Assembly (NCBI GenBank): GCA_026874595.1
Contig: CM049312.1
Location: 73,754,429-73,818,428, forward strand
DNA from: Sipunculus nudus
Lineage: Eukaryota; Annelida; Sipuncula; Golfingiida; Sipunculidae
Reading direction: 5' to 3'
DNA: 64,000 nt
Shown: positions 1-10,910 of the stretch, piece by piece
Layout: each line of letters starts with the position of its first letter
Numbering within the stretch: the stretch's first letter is position 1
Notes under the pieces: model-generated
Database searches by the model: none
What the model saw: only the letters and a program-made list of their open reading frames with translations
Told to the model about the DNA's origin: nothing
Program-made: the position numbers and the translations under genes

Positions 1-2505
1 ACAAGAGAAAAACGCTGGTAAACTGGAGGTGGTCTCTTGTTCTAGGGGTCCTTAAAAACAAGACTAACTGTAATAAAGTTTATAAAATTAAAACTAGAAA
101 ACGGGCATTTGACAAGCGACTACATGTATCCCCCAAATCACAGAGGCATGGTTAAAGTAAGGCAATGAATGACAATGAGTATAAAATGTGCATATATGAT
201 GCCAATTAAACTCATAAATGTGCAATATTTCCCTAAAAACAGATCCACAGATGGATCTCTACAACATGTAAATTTCCGACAGTTGGCGATAATTTCAACC
301 ATACGGCAAACCACTCCTGAGAAAGGGTAATCAATGTATTCAACGAAAACAGTAAGGTAGGTTGCGACACCTGTCTGGTCTACGGAATTACTGTCAAAGA
401 TGGATGGACAGGCCAAATTTCATACCAATACATTGAGCCACTCCTGAGGTATGAGCAATTTTCACCCAAAACAAAAGCACGGATGGACGCCACGCGAAAA
501 CTATTGCAAGTGGTACCACCAATGCTTAGAATAAAATGGGTGTATTTAAGATTTATGGACTTGTGCAATTTTAGCCTACTATATTGAACCAATCACTAAG
601 ACGAACAGATGGAAAACGCATGGATGAACGCCATGCAAATATCAATGTAGGTGGCGCCACCAGTCTCGGGTAAGAGATGGAGATCCAAGATCTATGGACA
701 TTCAAAATTTCAGATCAATACATCGACCACTCCTGAGATATGGATTGTTATCACTAAAAAGCCAAATTCATACTCCACAAGAAAAAAGATTGCTGAGGGC
801 GCCATCAGTCTCTGTTAGCTTCGGTGAGCGAATACCTATGCTGGGTTTCGGAGAGATCTGTCTAAGAGTCTCAGTTTAGTTCTCCGGAAACGAAAATAAC
901 AGGGACGTCAGATTAAAACATGAATTTATGATCGAAGAATGTCTAACCAATCTATAGGAATCAAGTCAATACCGATATTCTCATTAGTGGAAGAAGTATT
1001 ATACATTCAGCAGAATAAACTGTTGGAAGACAACTAGTGGCCCTGAAGACTATTAGTGCAACTGTGATCAATAAGACCAATGCTTTATCTTTAACAAATT
1101 ATCTACATTTTCCCCATTTTTTTTATTTCATAAAGAATGTTTTTAAGTCGATAAATGTATCACAAGAAAGGCTTATAAACGATTTAAAAGACGTAAAAAC
1201 GACACAGTTGTTTCACGAGAAGTATAAACAATCGAAGCATTTGAAAATAATGATGCAGGGCTTATATTTTGTGATACCGAATTTTTTCTACTAATATTTA
1301 GGCTACCTCAAGGATGAACGATAATACCCTGCCCGCTGTAAGTGTGTTAAGGTAAACAAATGTCATTGTATAAACCGAATTTAAAATCATTATAAGATAT
1401 AGAACCTGAAGATGTCTCCACATGTCATGGTGGCTATGTTTAGTTTTCATGGTGCTCTGAAGATGTCTCTCCATGCCATAATTTTGGTTGTGAAATGAAA
1501 AATATGAAATGAAAAGTAATGTTATTGTTTTGGAGCTGGAGAGAAAAGTTTTGAGACAGACACTCCAAAACCAATTTCAACCGACGTATGCATGAGAGCA
1601 ACCACTGACCCAAATTTTAATGAAATCCGAAAATATTAAGAAAGTTATCGCACGGAAACGAAATCTTGACGGACAGACAGACAGAGGGATACAGGAACAG
1701 ACAAGTTGACAGACAGACAATATCCCCCGTTCCAGGAAGCGGGTGGAGGAATTTAATTGAATAATCATTTGTCTTATGGTTCATACATACTTTAAATATT
1801 CTAGAGAAGGGATGCGCTCCCTGTCTGCTCTCTAGTTTTAATAAACAAACTGTTATCAATTATGTTACACAAATGTATCATTATGCAACATTTGAATGGA
1901 GATTCAGAAGCCTAAAATATCAACTGCTTTGATGCAATCTGTGTGAAAGTTGATGCTATGTCAGTTATGCCTCTCCTAACTGTTGTATTTAGGTACTGAG
2001 AATTACTAGCACATGAGGACTGAGGTCCTCCGGTTAAAGGAAAATAATCAGGAGCGATATTATGCCTATTCTTTCATACTATCAGTTAAGTTTAACTTTA
2101 TACAAAAGTTTGCAAACAAACCCATCCTAGCACACAGTCTCAGTACCTCGTGTACTGTTGTTTAATACATTATAGTTTCGCGTGTTAGTAAACACAGTCC
2201 ATGTTTACCATAGCAAGGCCGCGTGTGCGGAAGTCTGATTCTGCGCATGCGAAATACATGGTCTAGGTTAAAAATAGTCCAAACACGGACCTTCGTGTCC
2301 TCTGATATATTGTCCTTCATGTCCTATGATCTCTGCTGGATAGACATAACCGTCCATGGGCCGAGTGTTAATTCATTGTAGAACCTGTCACAACAGATTT
2401 GTACGATAGGTCCAGGGGCCTCAGCTGAAATTACACACATAGCACACACAATGTGAGAGAGCCTTTCACATGCACACAGTTTCAAACAACGTAAACATCA
2501 TAAAC
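1..2505. repeat. Direct repeat, copy 1 (about 2.4 kb)
   Basis: This block is repeated in the same orientation at 6224-8573. Both begin with ACAAGAGAAAAACGCTGGTA and can be followed to CACATAGCACA and a little beyond, with small indels and point differences. Copy 1 has an extra 300-base segment near 1400-1700, rich in CAGACAGACAG, that copy 2 lacks. Copy 1 starts at the window edge, so its true left end is not visible. Inside are degenerate tandem units of roughly 145 bases sharing GGCGCCACCAGT and GATCCAAGATCT-like words. No protein domain is visible. It could be a segmental duplication or two copies of an unclassified mobile element. Confidence 0.85.
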
Positions 2506-4144
2506 ATCAAATGAGGCACCTGGGTTCTATAACGTAAGTGCTCACGCTAACATCTAAACATGATACTCCATATTAGAGTACAACAAATAATTAAAACAAT
2601 CATCTGGTTATACTTCCTACTTGAATATGCAATAAAATAACTAAGTCACAGTTCTCTAGTGAAGACCCTGTCTTCTGTATTCAGTTAATTTATTATTTTA
2701 GTCGGACCTGGTTATGTATACAGGAAGTAATGGAGGCGTGTGGTCCGTTGGTGCATAGTTGTTGATCTGAGCATTGTAGATTCGGCATGGGAGGTAGCAG
2801 TGCAAAATAGTGTCCATAACAGGGATGGGATCTCCAAATGATGCTTTGGAACTGAAGGTTGAAAACAAACTAACGTATTTTATCTTAAAGACAAAAACTA
2901 ACTTATTTTTATGCATGTTTGATACATGCATACACGGACCGAAGTTTCGGCCAAAAAGTCCTTTCTTCTTTATGATATTGATCCAGTGTTGTTTCCCGTT
3001 AAGCATCGGTTAAACTTTTGCTTTCTTATGAGTAATGATCAATTTTATTTGTACATGAATCTGTGATAATTGCTAAGTAACTAGTTGCAGCAGATGATGT
3101 AACTATACAAGTCCACATACGCACTTAAAAATATTAAAGATGTTGATGAACATTTAAACCTTAACATTGACCTTTTGTGCAAACTTCCTGATTATTTTCA
3201 AATTGTGTGTTCCATCATCACTTTATTTTAGTATAAACTTTTGTCAGCCGTTACTTTTATAACCCTGTCAATCAAACCTTTGCAAACATTTTCTGTATGA
3301 CAGTTACAGTCCCAAAACAATACATCAATGTAATTTAACTTTTGTGCATTATGGGCTCCCATATATGTTTTACTGTTAGAACATCGGCAGAAATGTATTT
3401 TCTTGTTTTTTTAAGCATCACCTGGAACTTATTTATAATGACAAGGCAATCATTTCAATGACAGATATTGATTATTTAAAATAAGGCTATTTTTCAGTCA
3501 GTTTTAACTGTGACTACATAGGTAATCCTAAAACCAGAGTCTAGTTATACCATATTCCACAAAAATGTATAAAGGAAAATATCCCGCAGTGCGAGAAAAC
3601 CACCACTAATATTATATTGGACTCAGTCTGGAAGGCGATATAAGTATGTTAATCTCTTTTCCTTATATATCCCCCTTGTGTAAGGAGATTTGCAATATAA
3701 GTGCATAGGAAATTAATATACTTGGTGATCACGTGCATGATCCTAGAACAAACGCATTGGAAAAAAAGCTAACTTGATAACCATTAATATGTATATTGCC
3801 AATTAGGTTTCAAATTGGAATCAACCACCTGTGTCTGGCTAAGAATGCATCAGAATTCCATGCTATATCAAAAGAAGGGTGATTAGGAGAATACCCTACA
3901 ATGCAAGCCGACTCGTTCTGAAGCCAGACCACTCAAGCCATAAAATATATATTGAGATAATTATTAACGATATTTCAGTAAACGTTTTATTGATATTACA
4001 CACCGATATTGAGAAAGCATATTTCCTAGTCACTTTACTTGGCTTTAGTGTTTCCCTTCAAAGACCATCTTTTTTTTTTCTTTTTTTTTTCATTTTACAT
4101 TTGAAGAATCCTCGGAGACATTTGGGTCACTCTTAATTGCCTAT
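2506..4144. other. Intergenic stretch with one candidate minus-strand exon
   Basis: AT-rich sequence between the repeat copy and gene A. Apart from the possible terminal exon at 2698-2851 I see no domain, repeat array or RNA gene. A T-rich tract at about 4070-4093 lies just upstream of the gene A start. No convincing TATA box was found close to that start. Confidence 0.5.
2698..2851 (-). CDS. Candidate terminal exon, unrecognised protein
   Basis: On the minus strand a splice-acceptor-like CCTTCAG precedes an open frame of about 51 codons ending in TAA. The encoded tail includes FGDPIPVMDTILHCYLPC and ends in YITRSD. An AATAAA lies at 2689-2694 on the minus strand, very close after the stop. 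The residue composition looks protein-like, but I recognise no family and found no upstream partner exon. It may be a chance frame. Confidence 0.25.
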
Positions 4145-5469
4145 ATGGAACTGATTCACATTTTCGGGATTCTATACATCTTGAGTACACAAGGTTAGTA
4201 ACATCCGCAGCTTTTAAAAAAGGTTTATGAATCTCAATCTGTCATAAATTTGTTATAGTTATCATTGAAATTAAATATGTGAAAGAGCTTGGTATTTTGT
4301 GAGTCTAGAAGGCACTGTTTTGGGGCTACATCCTAGAGGGATGACCTGCATGATGTTAAATTATATCTCTCGTCTCATTACGTCCCATTCAAATGTTATC
4401 ATTAAAAATGTATAATTTAGAAAATAATAGGTAATACTAGAATAAAAGAAAAAAGATAATCTATGAGTTGTGTGCAGATATGTATTGCATTCCAAGAACT
4501 TATCTGCTATCACGTAATGTATATTTTTTACAGGATATTGCACAGGTCGGACTGTGACGTTTGGACCGAAATTAAAAAATCGGTCATTCAGAGAAAGGTG
4601 GTCAAACTTTGTGATGATACCTTACCCGAAGAACCCGATTGAAGTTGGCAGTGCACAACAAGTGAGACAGTTCAGCTTTTATGCTAGAAATTCTGGAAGA
4701 GTACGCATACAGATATGGCGTCAAGTTACTAAAAACGGATATTACGAACTGCTTTCATCCACTGAGGAGTATTGGGCACAGGGACAAGGGGTACATAATG
4801 TGACCCCTACTTCACCACTGTATGCCCACGATGGGGACCTCCTTGGGTTCTACACGCCAGGGACTGGTGTGATTCCTTTTGATGAGGCACCATGTCAAGG
4901 AAAACGAACTTTATATTTATGGAATCCAACTGTTCAACAATTGTCACCAGGAGCGGAGTCGATTTTTCTGGAGAATCAAGTACACAGCTGTACTATCTAT
5001 TCCTTGCAACTTATTGCAGAGATGCCGTCACGGATCTCCGGTAGGTCTGGTGCTTTGAAGTAGGTAGTTTGATAATGGGTTTAACAATAACTCTAACATT
5101 GGAGTACCCAAATAAAGATATAACTGAAATAAAAAATTCAGCATAGTAAAATATTAATATTTTCGTTTTGATCAGTTATATATAATAACACCTAGTAAAG
5201 ATATCGTATTCTTGACTTAACCAGTAATGACACATGTGCGATGGGTACGAGCGGGAAAGGATCGCCTGATGAACAGAAAAGACTCGCGTCTCGTTACTGC
5301 CACAAGCCTCAGGGTTTGTGCTGCTACCTGTCAACAAACAACATGGTGCGAGAGCTTTGTCTTCTCTCCTAGCAACAGGAACTGCTGGATGAATATTAAA
5401 ATTCTCAACCCCTACGAGGAAGATTATCTGATAGGAAAAGGAGCAAGTTATTATGAACCTGTTGCCTAA
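4145..5469 (+). CDS. Gene A: secreted unassigned-domain + PAN/apple protein, 3 exons
   Basis: Exons 4145-4193, 4534-5040 and 5225-5469 give 801 nt, a 266-residue protein. Exon 1 is 49 nt: ATG, 16 codons of a hydrophobic signal peptide (MELIHIFGILYILSTQ), then donor GTTAGT. Exon 2 follows acceptor TTTACAG and encodes residues 17-185, one whole domain of unknown family with Cys19, Cys137 and Cys169 and the signature HDGDLLGFYTPGTGVIP at about 115-131. Its donor is GTAGGT. Exon 3 (acceptor AACCAG) encodes a PAN/apple-like module with Cys217, Cys221, Cys227 and Cys239 in the pattern CAATCQQTTWCESF...CWMN. Both introns are phase 1, so exon 2 is a symmetric, shuffling-competent module. Gene B at 58876-60131 has the same architecture. 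The likely role is an extracellular recognition or adhesion protein; this is inferred only from the signal peptide and the PAN fold. No close polyA signal is seen; the first AATAAA is at 6020. Confidence 0.85.
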
Positions 5470-6223
5470 AAAGAAACTCTGTGAGATCCATTGTGAGCAA
5501 CGATATACTGAAAATTAGAAGCAACATAATAGAATATTGTTGGTTTTAGTATGTATCAGATGGAGATTTACGAGGATTATTCCATTTGCAGCTGTTGGTT
5601 TCTTTTTCGCGACATTGGTCTCTCGTTAGGATATATTGTATCTTGCCGCACAGATATTGTTATGATGGGTACCATAAGGATTATCACAACAAGATACTGC
5701 TTTCAAATTCGTTCCTAATTATAGAATGTAGTGCATTCATACTTTTCTGACTCGTATTATACATTATATCGATTGATTTTATAAATGTTGCATAAACACA
5801 TAAACGACAGCCATGTTTTTTTTTTATTTTCGAAATGTTAATTGTGATATAATAATGGTAATTGTGAAATAATGGTAGATTATAAATTCAAAATTCCCTT
5901 GCTTATATCCTTGTATCTCCATCTGAGGTTAAATGTATTAGTATGGATTATAGGTTTTTATCTAACTCAAATTCAGTAAGGATAAAAGGTAAATTACTAA
6001 AATGGATAAAATAATAGTTAATAAATATAGGGAGCAGTGAGTAAGAGTAAAAACAAGTGACCCATGGGTCAGGGCGCTCAGCTGTTATATATGATCAAAA
6101 AATATGATTTGGAAATGAGAAACATGCTGGTTTTGTGTGGTAATATAAGCTGTATTATGTGTTGTTGGTGTTTAGCTTGTGTTTAGCTTGATCAAGGTCT
6201 GTTTAAACTGTTAGATTGTCCCT
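5470..6223. other. 3' flank of gene A
   Basis: AT-rich sequence with no gene of its own. It probably includes the gene A 3' UTR, whose end cannot be fixed. A short LINE remnant lies at 5935-6060. Confidence 0.5.
5935..6060 (+). mobile_element. LINE reverse transcriptase fragment
   Basis: Translation gives a degraded piece reading IKGKLLKWI, typical of the RT region after the catalytic aspartates in non-LTR retrotransposons. The DNA closely resembles 35919-36035: both contain TAAATATAGnGnGCAGnGAGTAAGAGTAAAAA. It is broken by stops and indels, so it is a dead fragment. Confidence 0.5.
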
Positions 6224-8573
6224 ACAAGAGAAAAACGCTGGTAAACAGGAGGTGGTCGCTTGTTCTAAGGGTCCTTAAAATCAAGACTAACTGTAATAAA
6301 ATTTATAAAATTAAAACTAGAAAACTGGCATTTTACAAGCGACTGCATGTATACGCCAAATTACAGAGGCATGGTAAAGTAAGGCAATGAATGACAATGA
6401 TTATAAAATGTGCATATATGTGGCATCAGTGATGCCAATTATACTCATTAATGTGCAATAATTACCAAAAAAAACAGATCCATAGATAGATCTCTACAAC
6501 ATGCTAATTTCCGGCAGATGGCGCCACCAGTCTTGCATGCGAGATGGAGGTATCAAAGATCTATGGAGATGCAAAATTTCAATCATACGGCAAACCACTA
6601 CTGAGAAAGGGGCATCTATTCAACGAAAACGGGAAGGTAGGTGGCGACACCTGTATGGTTTACGGAATTACTGTCAAAGATAAATGGACAGGCCAAATTT
6701 CATACCATTACATTGAGCCACTCCTGATATATGAGCAATTTTCACCCAAAACAAACGCACGGATGGACGCCACGCGAAAATAATTGCAGGTGGTGCTACC
6801 AGTGCTGACCACGAAATGGGTGTATCTAAGATTTGTGGACTTGCGCAATTTTAGCCAAATATATTGAATCAATCACTAAGACGAACAGATGGGAAAACGC
6901 GTGGATGAACGCCATGTAAATATCAATGTAGGTGGCGCCACCAGTCTCAGGTAAGAGATGGGGAGATCCAAGATCTTTGGACATGCACCATTTCAGATCA
7001 ATACATTGACCACTCATGAGATATGGATTGTTATCACTAAGAAAATCCAGATTCATACTGCACCAAAAAATTGCAGATGGCGCCATCAGTCTTTGTTAGT
7101 TCGGTGAGCGAATAACTATGCTAGGTTTCGGAAAGATCTGTGTAAGAGTCTCAGTTTAGTTCTCCGGAAACGAAAATAACAGAGACGTCCGATTAAAACA
7201 AGAATTTATGATTCAATACCGATATTTTCATTAATGGAAGAAGTGTTATACATTGGGCACAATAAAAATTGTTGGAAGACAACTAGTGGCCCTAAAGACT
7301 ATTAACGCAACTCTGATCAATGAGACCAATGCTTTATCTTTAACGAATTATCTTCATTTTCCCAAATTTTTCATTTCATAAAGAATGTTTTTAAGTCGAT
7401 AAATGTATCACAAGAAAGGCCTATAGACGATTTAAAGACAGAAACGACATATCCGTTTCAGGGGAAGTATAAACAATCGAAGTACTTAAAAATAATGTCA
7501 AAATAAAAAAATGGCTTATATTTTGTGATACCAAATTTTTTCTACTAATACTTACCTCAAGGATGAACGATGATATCCTGTCCGCTGTAAATGTGTTAAG
7601 GTAAACAAATGTCATTGTATAACCGAATTTAAAATCATTATGACATATAGAACTTCAATTTCTCGAGACTAATTGTTTTTACTTAGTTTTCTATTTATTC
7701 CAGAATAAACAATCCGAATAAGTAATAAAAAAAGCTGATGGACATACACAATAATACATGAGAAAATCAAATAGATTCATTGGTGAGTACTTATCACGTA
7801 AGCACAGACAGACATTGTCCCCTGTTCCGAGGAGCGGGGGCACGAATTTAATTGAATAATTATTTGTCTTATGGTTCATACATACTTTTAGTATTCTAGA
7901 GATACGCGCTCACAGTCTGTTCTCTTGTTTTAATAGAAAAACTGTTATAAATTATGTTGCACAAATGTATTTGACATTGAATAAAGATTCAGAAGCCTAA
8001 AATATCAACTGCATTGAGGCAATTTGTCTGAAAGCGAATGCTAGGTCAATTAGGCCTCTCCTATCTGTTGTATGTAGGTACTGAGAATTACAAGCACATG
8101 AGGACTGAGGAGGTCCTCCGGTTAAAGGAAAATAATCAGGAGCGATATTATCCCTATTCTTTCATACTATCAGTCAAGTTTAACTTTATACAAAAGTTTC
8201 CAAGCAAACCCATCCTAGCACACAGTCTCAGTACCTCGTGTACTGTTGTTTAACACATTATAGTTTCGCTTGTTAGTAAACACAGTCCATGTTTACCATA
8301 GCAAGGCCGCGTGTGCGGAAGTTCGATTTTGCGCATGCGAAATACATGGTCTAGGTTAAAAATAGTCCATACATGGACCTTGTCCTCTGATAAATTGTCC
8401 TTCATGTCCTATGATCTCTGCTGGATAGACATAACCGTCCATGGGCCGAATGTTAATTCATTGTAGAACCTGTCACAGCAGATTTGTACGATAGGTCCAG
8501 GGGCCTCAGCTGAAATGACACACATAGCACAGAAAGGGGGGAACCTTTAACATGCATCACATTTCAAACAACG
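6224..8573. repeat. Direct repeat, copy 2
   Basis: Second copy of the block at 1-2505, same orientation. Shared landmarks include GGTGGCGACACCTGT near 6640, GACGAACAGATGG near 6880, and ACTGAGGAGGTCCTCCGG near 8105. It lacks the CAGACAG-rich insertion of copy 1 and carries a different short segment at about 7650-7830. Internal degenerate units with GGCGCCACCAGTCT recur near 6518, 6935 and 7079. Only short frames are present and none matches a known domain. Confidence 0.85.
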
Positions 8574-9098
8574 GGAGCAGGTATTTTTTCGGGCCAAGTC
8601 AATCTGATCGACAGGTCTTGTGGCCGGGCGAATGTACGTCTCACGCGCGCTGTGTTTCTATTGACGCCTGTGATCGGGCAATTTATTTAACATTCGTGTA
8701 CAGGAGTAAGCCAACGGTTTCAAGACAATATTCTGACAGGCACCAATATATTTTAAAGAGAAGAGGCATAATTCCACATGTTTTATAGGTTATTAGCCCC
8801 TTTTAACATTGATTGTTTGATGAAGGGCTAGTTGGTAATGAACTAAACTTAAAAAAAGATTCCATTGTGTTTTAATGGCAATAGTGTCAACAATGCTACT
8901 GGGTATTGCATGGAGTAATACGGACTTAATAAAACATGAATGTACTTTTGATAGACAGTGCTAAAACCACGTCATCACAATCTATAACGTCCTTAGTATA
9001 TTTTATCTGGAAATAGCAAACCAAAAGCAAAACTAAGAGTCTTTTATGCTTAATTGTTTTGGCACCTGGTTGAGTAAATATATCCAAGTCTGAAGTGT

Positions 9099-9155
<57 letters not shown>

Positions 9156-9605
9156 GCAGCCATATTTAATATTAATACGTGCAAATGTGCAAAATCATGT
9201 AGAACTTATAATCTTTGTACGATTTTAAGATACCAACGCTTTTATCCCTCTGAAATTAATGCATTCATGTCCATCTAGTGGACTGATTGTGCGGAGAATT
9301 AATTCAGTTCAATTCTGTTTCGTATTGGTAGCTCATGTTTTTAGCACGAATAAATAAACTAGACGACCATAGGTCGAACGCTTGCCGGAAATCGGAAGTG
9401 AAACACAGACAGACAGAAATAACATATTGTCGGTTTTCTATTAATGGAATGACTCTCAGAGACATTGCTGAGAATATGTGGCCCGTTGAATGACATATGA
9501 GACAAAAGAACAGGCAAGCAGACAAAACTGACAACAAAAGACGAACAGACAGACATAGTGACTTTGTGAGACAAGATTGACACCAGATGACATAACCTAG
9601 TGATT
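8574..9605. other. Gene-free stretch with TA microsatellite and CAGACAG tracts
   Basis: No coding domain seen. It contains the TA run at 9102-9153 and diffuse GACAGACAG-type tracts at 9395-9560, which are common around molluscan repeats. The 78-codon plus-strand frame at 8552-8788 has no recognisable motif. Confidence 0.5.
9102..9153. repeat. (TA)n microsatellite
   Basis: An uninterrupted TA dinucleotide run of about 52 bases, expected to be length-polymorphic. Confidence 0.97.
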
Positions 9606-10910
9606 GAGAAGATTCAAAGGAAGAAAATGAGTTATAATTTATGTATGTTAGATTTATAGTTTTGGAGGTATGGCGAATTAATGATATACTTGGGAGGCTC
9701 GACTGTAGCGCCCTCTAGCAGACATATTCCAAAGACGACAAATGCGTTTCGTATTATTAGTGTATGACATGAGATGTCCCAGTTTTAAAAGGATTCCGTC
9801 AAAGCTGTGGCCTGTAGAATGCTATATGTAAGGCGTAAGAACCAGCAAGCAGGCGACTTTGAGGATAACGGTCAAACAGATGGACACACTGACAAAGTGA
9901 CAGAAGATTGAAACCAGATGCCTTAATCAGGTTATGGAGAAGATTCAAAGGAAGAAAATAAGCTTAAGTTTATATAACAGAGGATTTTGGTGTAGAGATA
10001 TGGCCAATACAATGGTATGTGTGTGAGGGTCGTGTGCAGCGCCCACTAGTGGCCATATCCGGAAAATGAAAAATCTATTTCTAGATATTAGTGTAAGACA
10101 TAAGATGCAATAGTTTCAAAAGGATTCCGTCAAAACTATGGCCTATAGAATGCTATATGTGAGACGCAAGAGCCAACAATTAAGCAGGCGAATTTGAGAA
10201 CAACTGAAAAACAGACGAAAACACTGACAAAGTGACTCAAGATTGAGTCCAGATGACTAATCCAGGTTATGGAGAAGACTCAAAGGAAGAAAAAAGCTAC
10301 AGTTTATGTAACTGAGGTTTATAGTTTTGGAGATATTGCCAAAGCATGATATGTTGGGAGAGGTTCGAGTTCAGCGCCCCCTAGCGGCCAATTCTGGAAA
10401 AGGAAAAATCCATTTCGAGATATTAGTGTAAGACATAAGATGTAATAGTTTTAAAAGGATTCTTTCAAAACTGTGAGCTGTAGAATGCTATATGTGAGAC
10501 GCCATAACCGGTAAGCAGGCGAGTTTGATGAAAACTGAGAAACAGACGGACACACTGACAAAGTGACTCAAGATTGAGTCAAAATGACTCCACCAGGATT
10601 TAGAAAAGACTCAGAGGAAGAAAATAAGCTATAGTTTATGTAATTGAGGCTCACAGTTTTGGAGATATCACCAAAACATGATATGTAGGGGAGGTTTGCA
10701 TACAGCGCCACCTAGCGGCTGCATTCAAAAAATGGATAAACTGTCTCGAGATAATAGTGTAGGACTTATGCTATGTCAGTTTCAAAAAGATTCCTGCAAA
10801 ACTGTGACCTCCAGGGCAAGATTACTGAAATCTCGTAATATCTCGTTTGACGAGATATTATACGAGATATCGCGAGACCTTTAATAAAATCTTGCAGTAC
10901 TTGTTAAATG
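9606..10910. repeat. Tandem repeat, four units of about 330 bp
   Basis: GAGAAGATTCAAAGGAAGAAA-like unit starts recur near 9606, 9937, 10272 and 10602, spaced 330-335 bases. Each unit holds a gagatatngccaa segment, a GCGCCnnCTAGnnGnC box, the phrase TTTnAAAAGGATTC, and a GACACACTGACAAAGTGA segment. Units differ by many substitutions, so the array is old. A diverged unit without full tandem context lies near 11970-12120. No coding potential. Confidence 0.85.
9706..10720 (+). promoter_or_regulatory. Four CTCF-like boxes, one per tandem unit
   Basis: Boxes at 9706-9723, 10037-10054, 10372-10389 and 10703-10720 all read close to CAGCGCCCCCTAGCGGCC. The reverse complement resembles the published bilaterian CTCF core (CCAnnAGGGGGCGC). 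A fifth, CCCCGCCCCCTGGTGGC, is at 12016-12032. All share one orientation. The similarity is visible in the sequence; binding is not shown. Confidence 0.4.

Noticed and set aside
1-8573. Direct repeats as LTRs of one large element containing gene A
   Set aside because: No TG...CA ends, target duplication, primer site or retroelement genes between them, and gene A has host-type introns.
8552-8788. 78-codon plus-strand frame at the end of the direct repeat
   Set aside because: Starts inside the repeat, no recognisable motif and no splice or polyA context.
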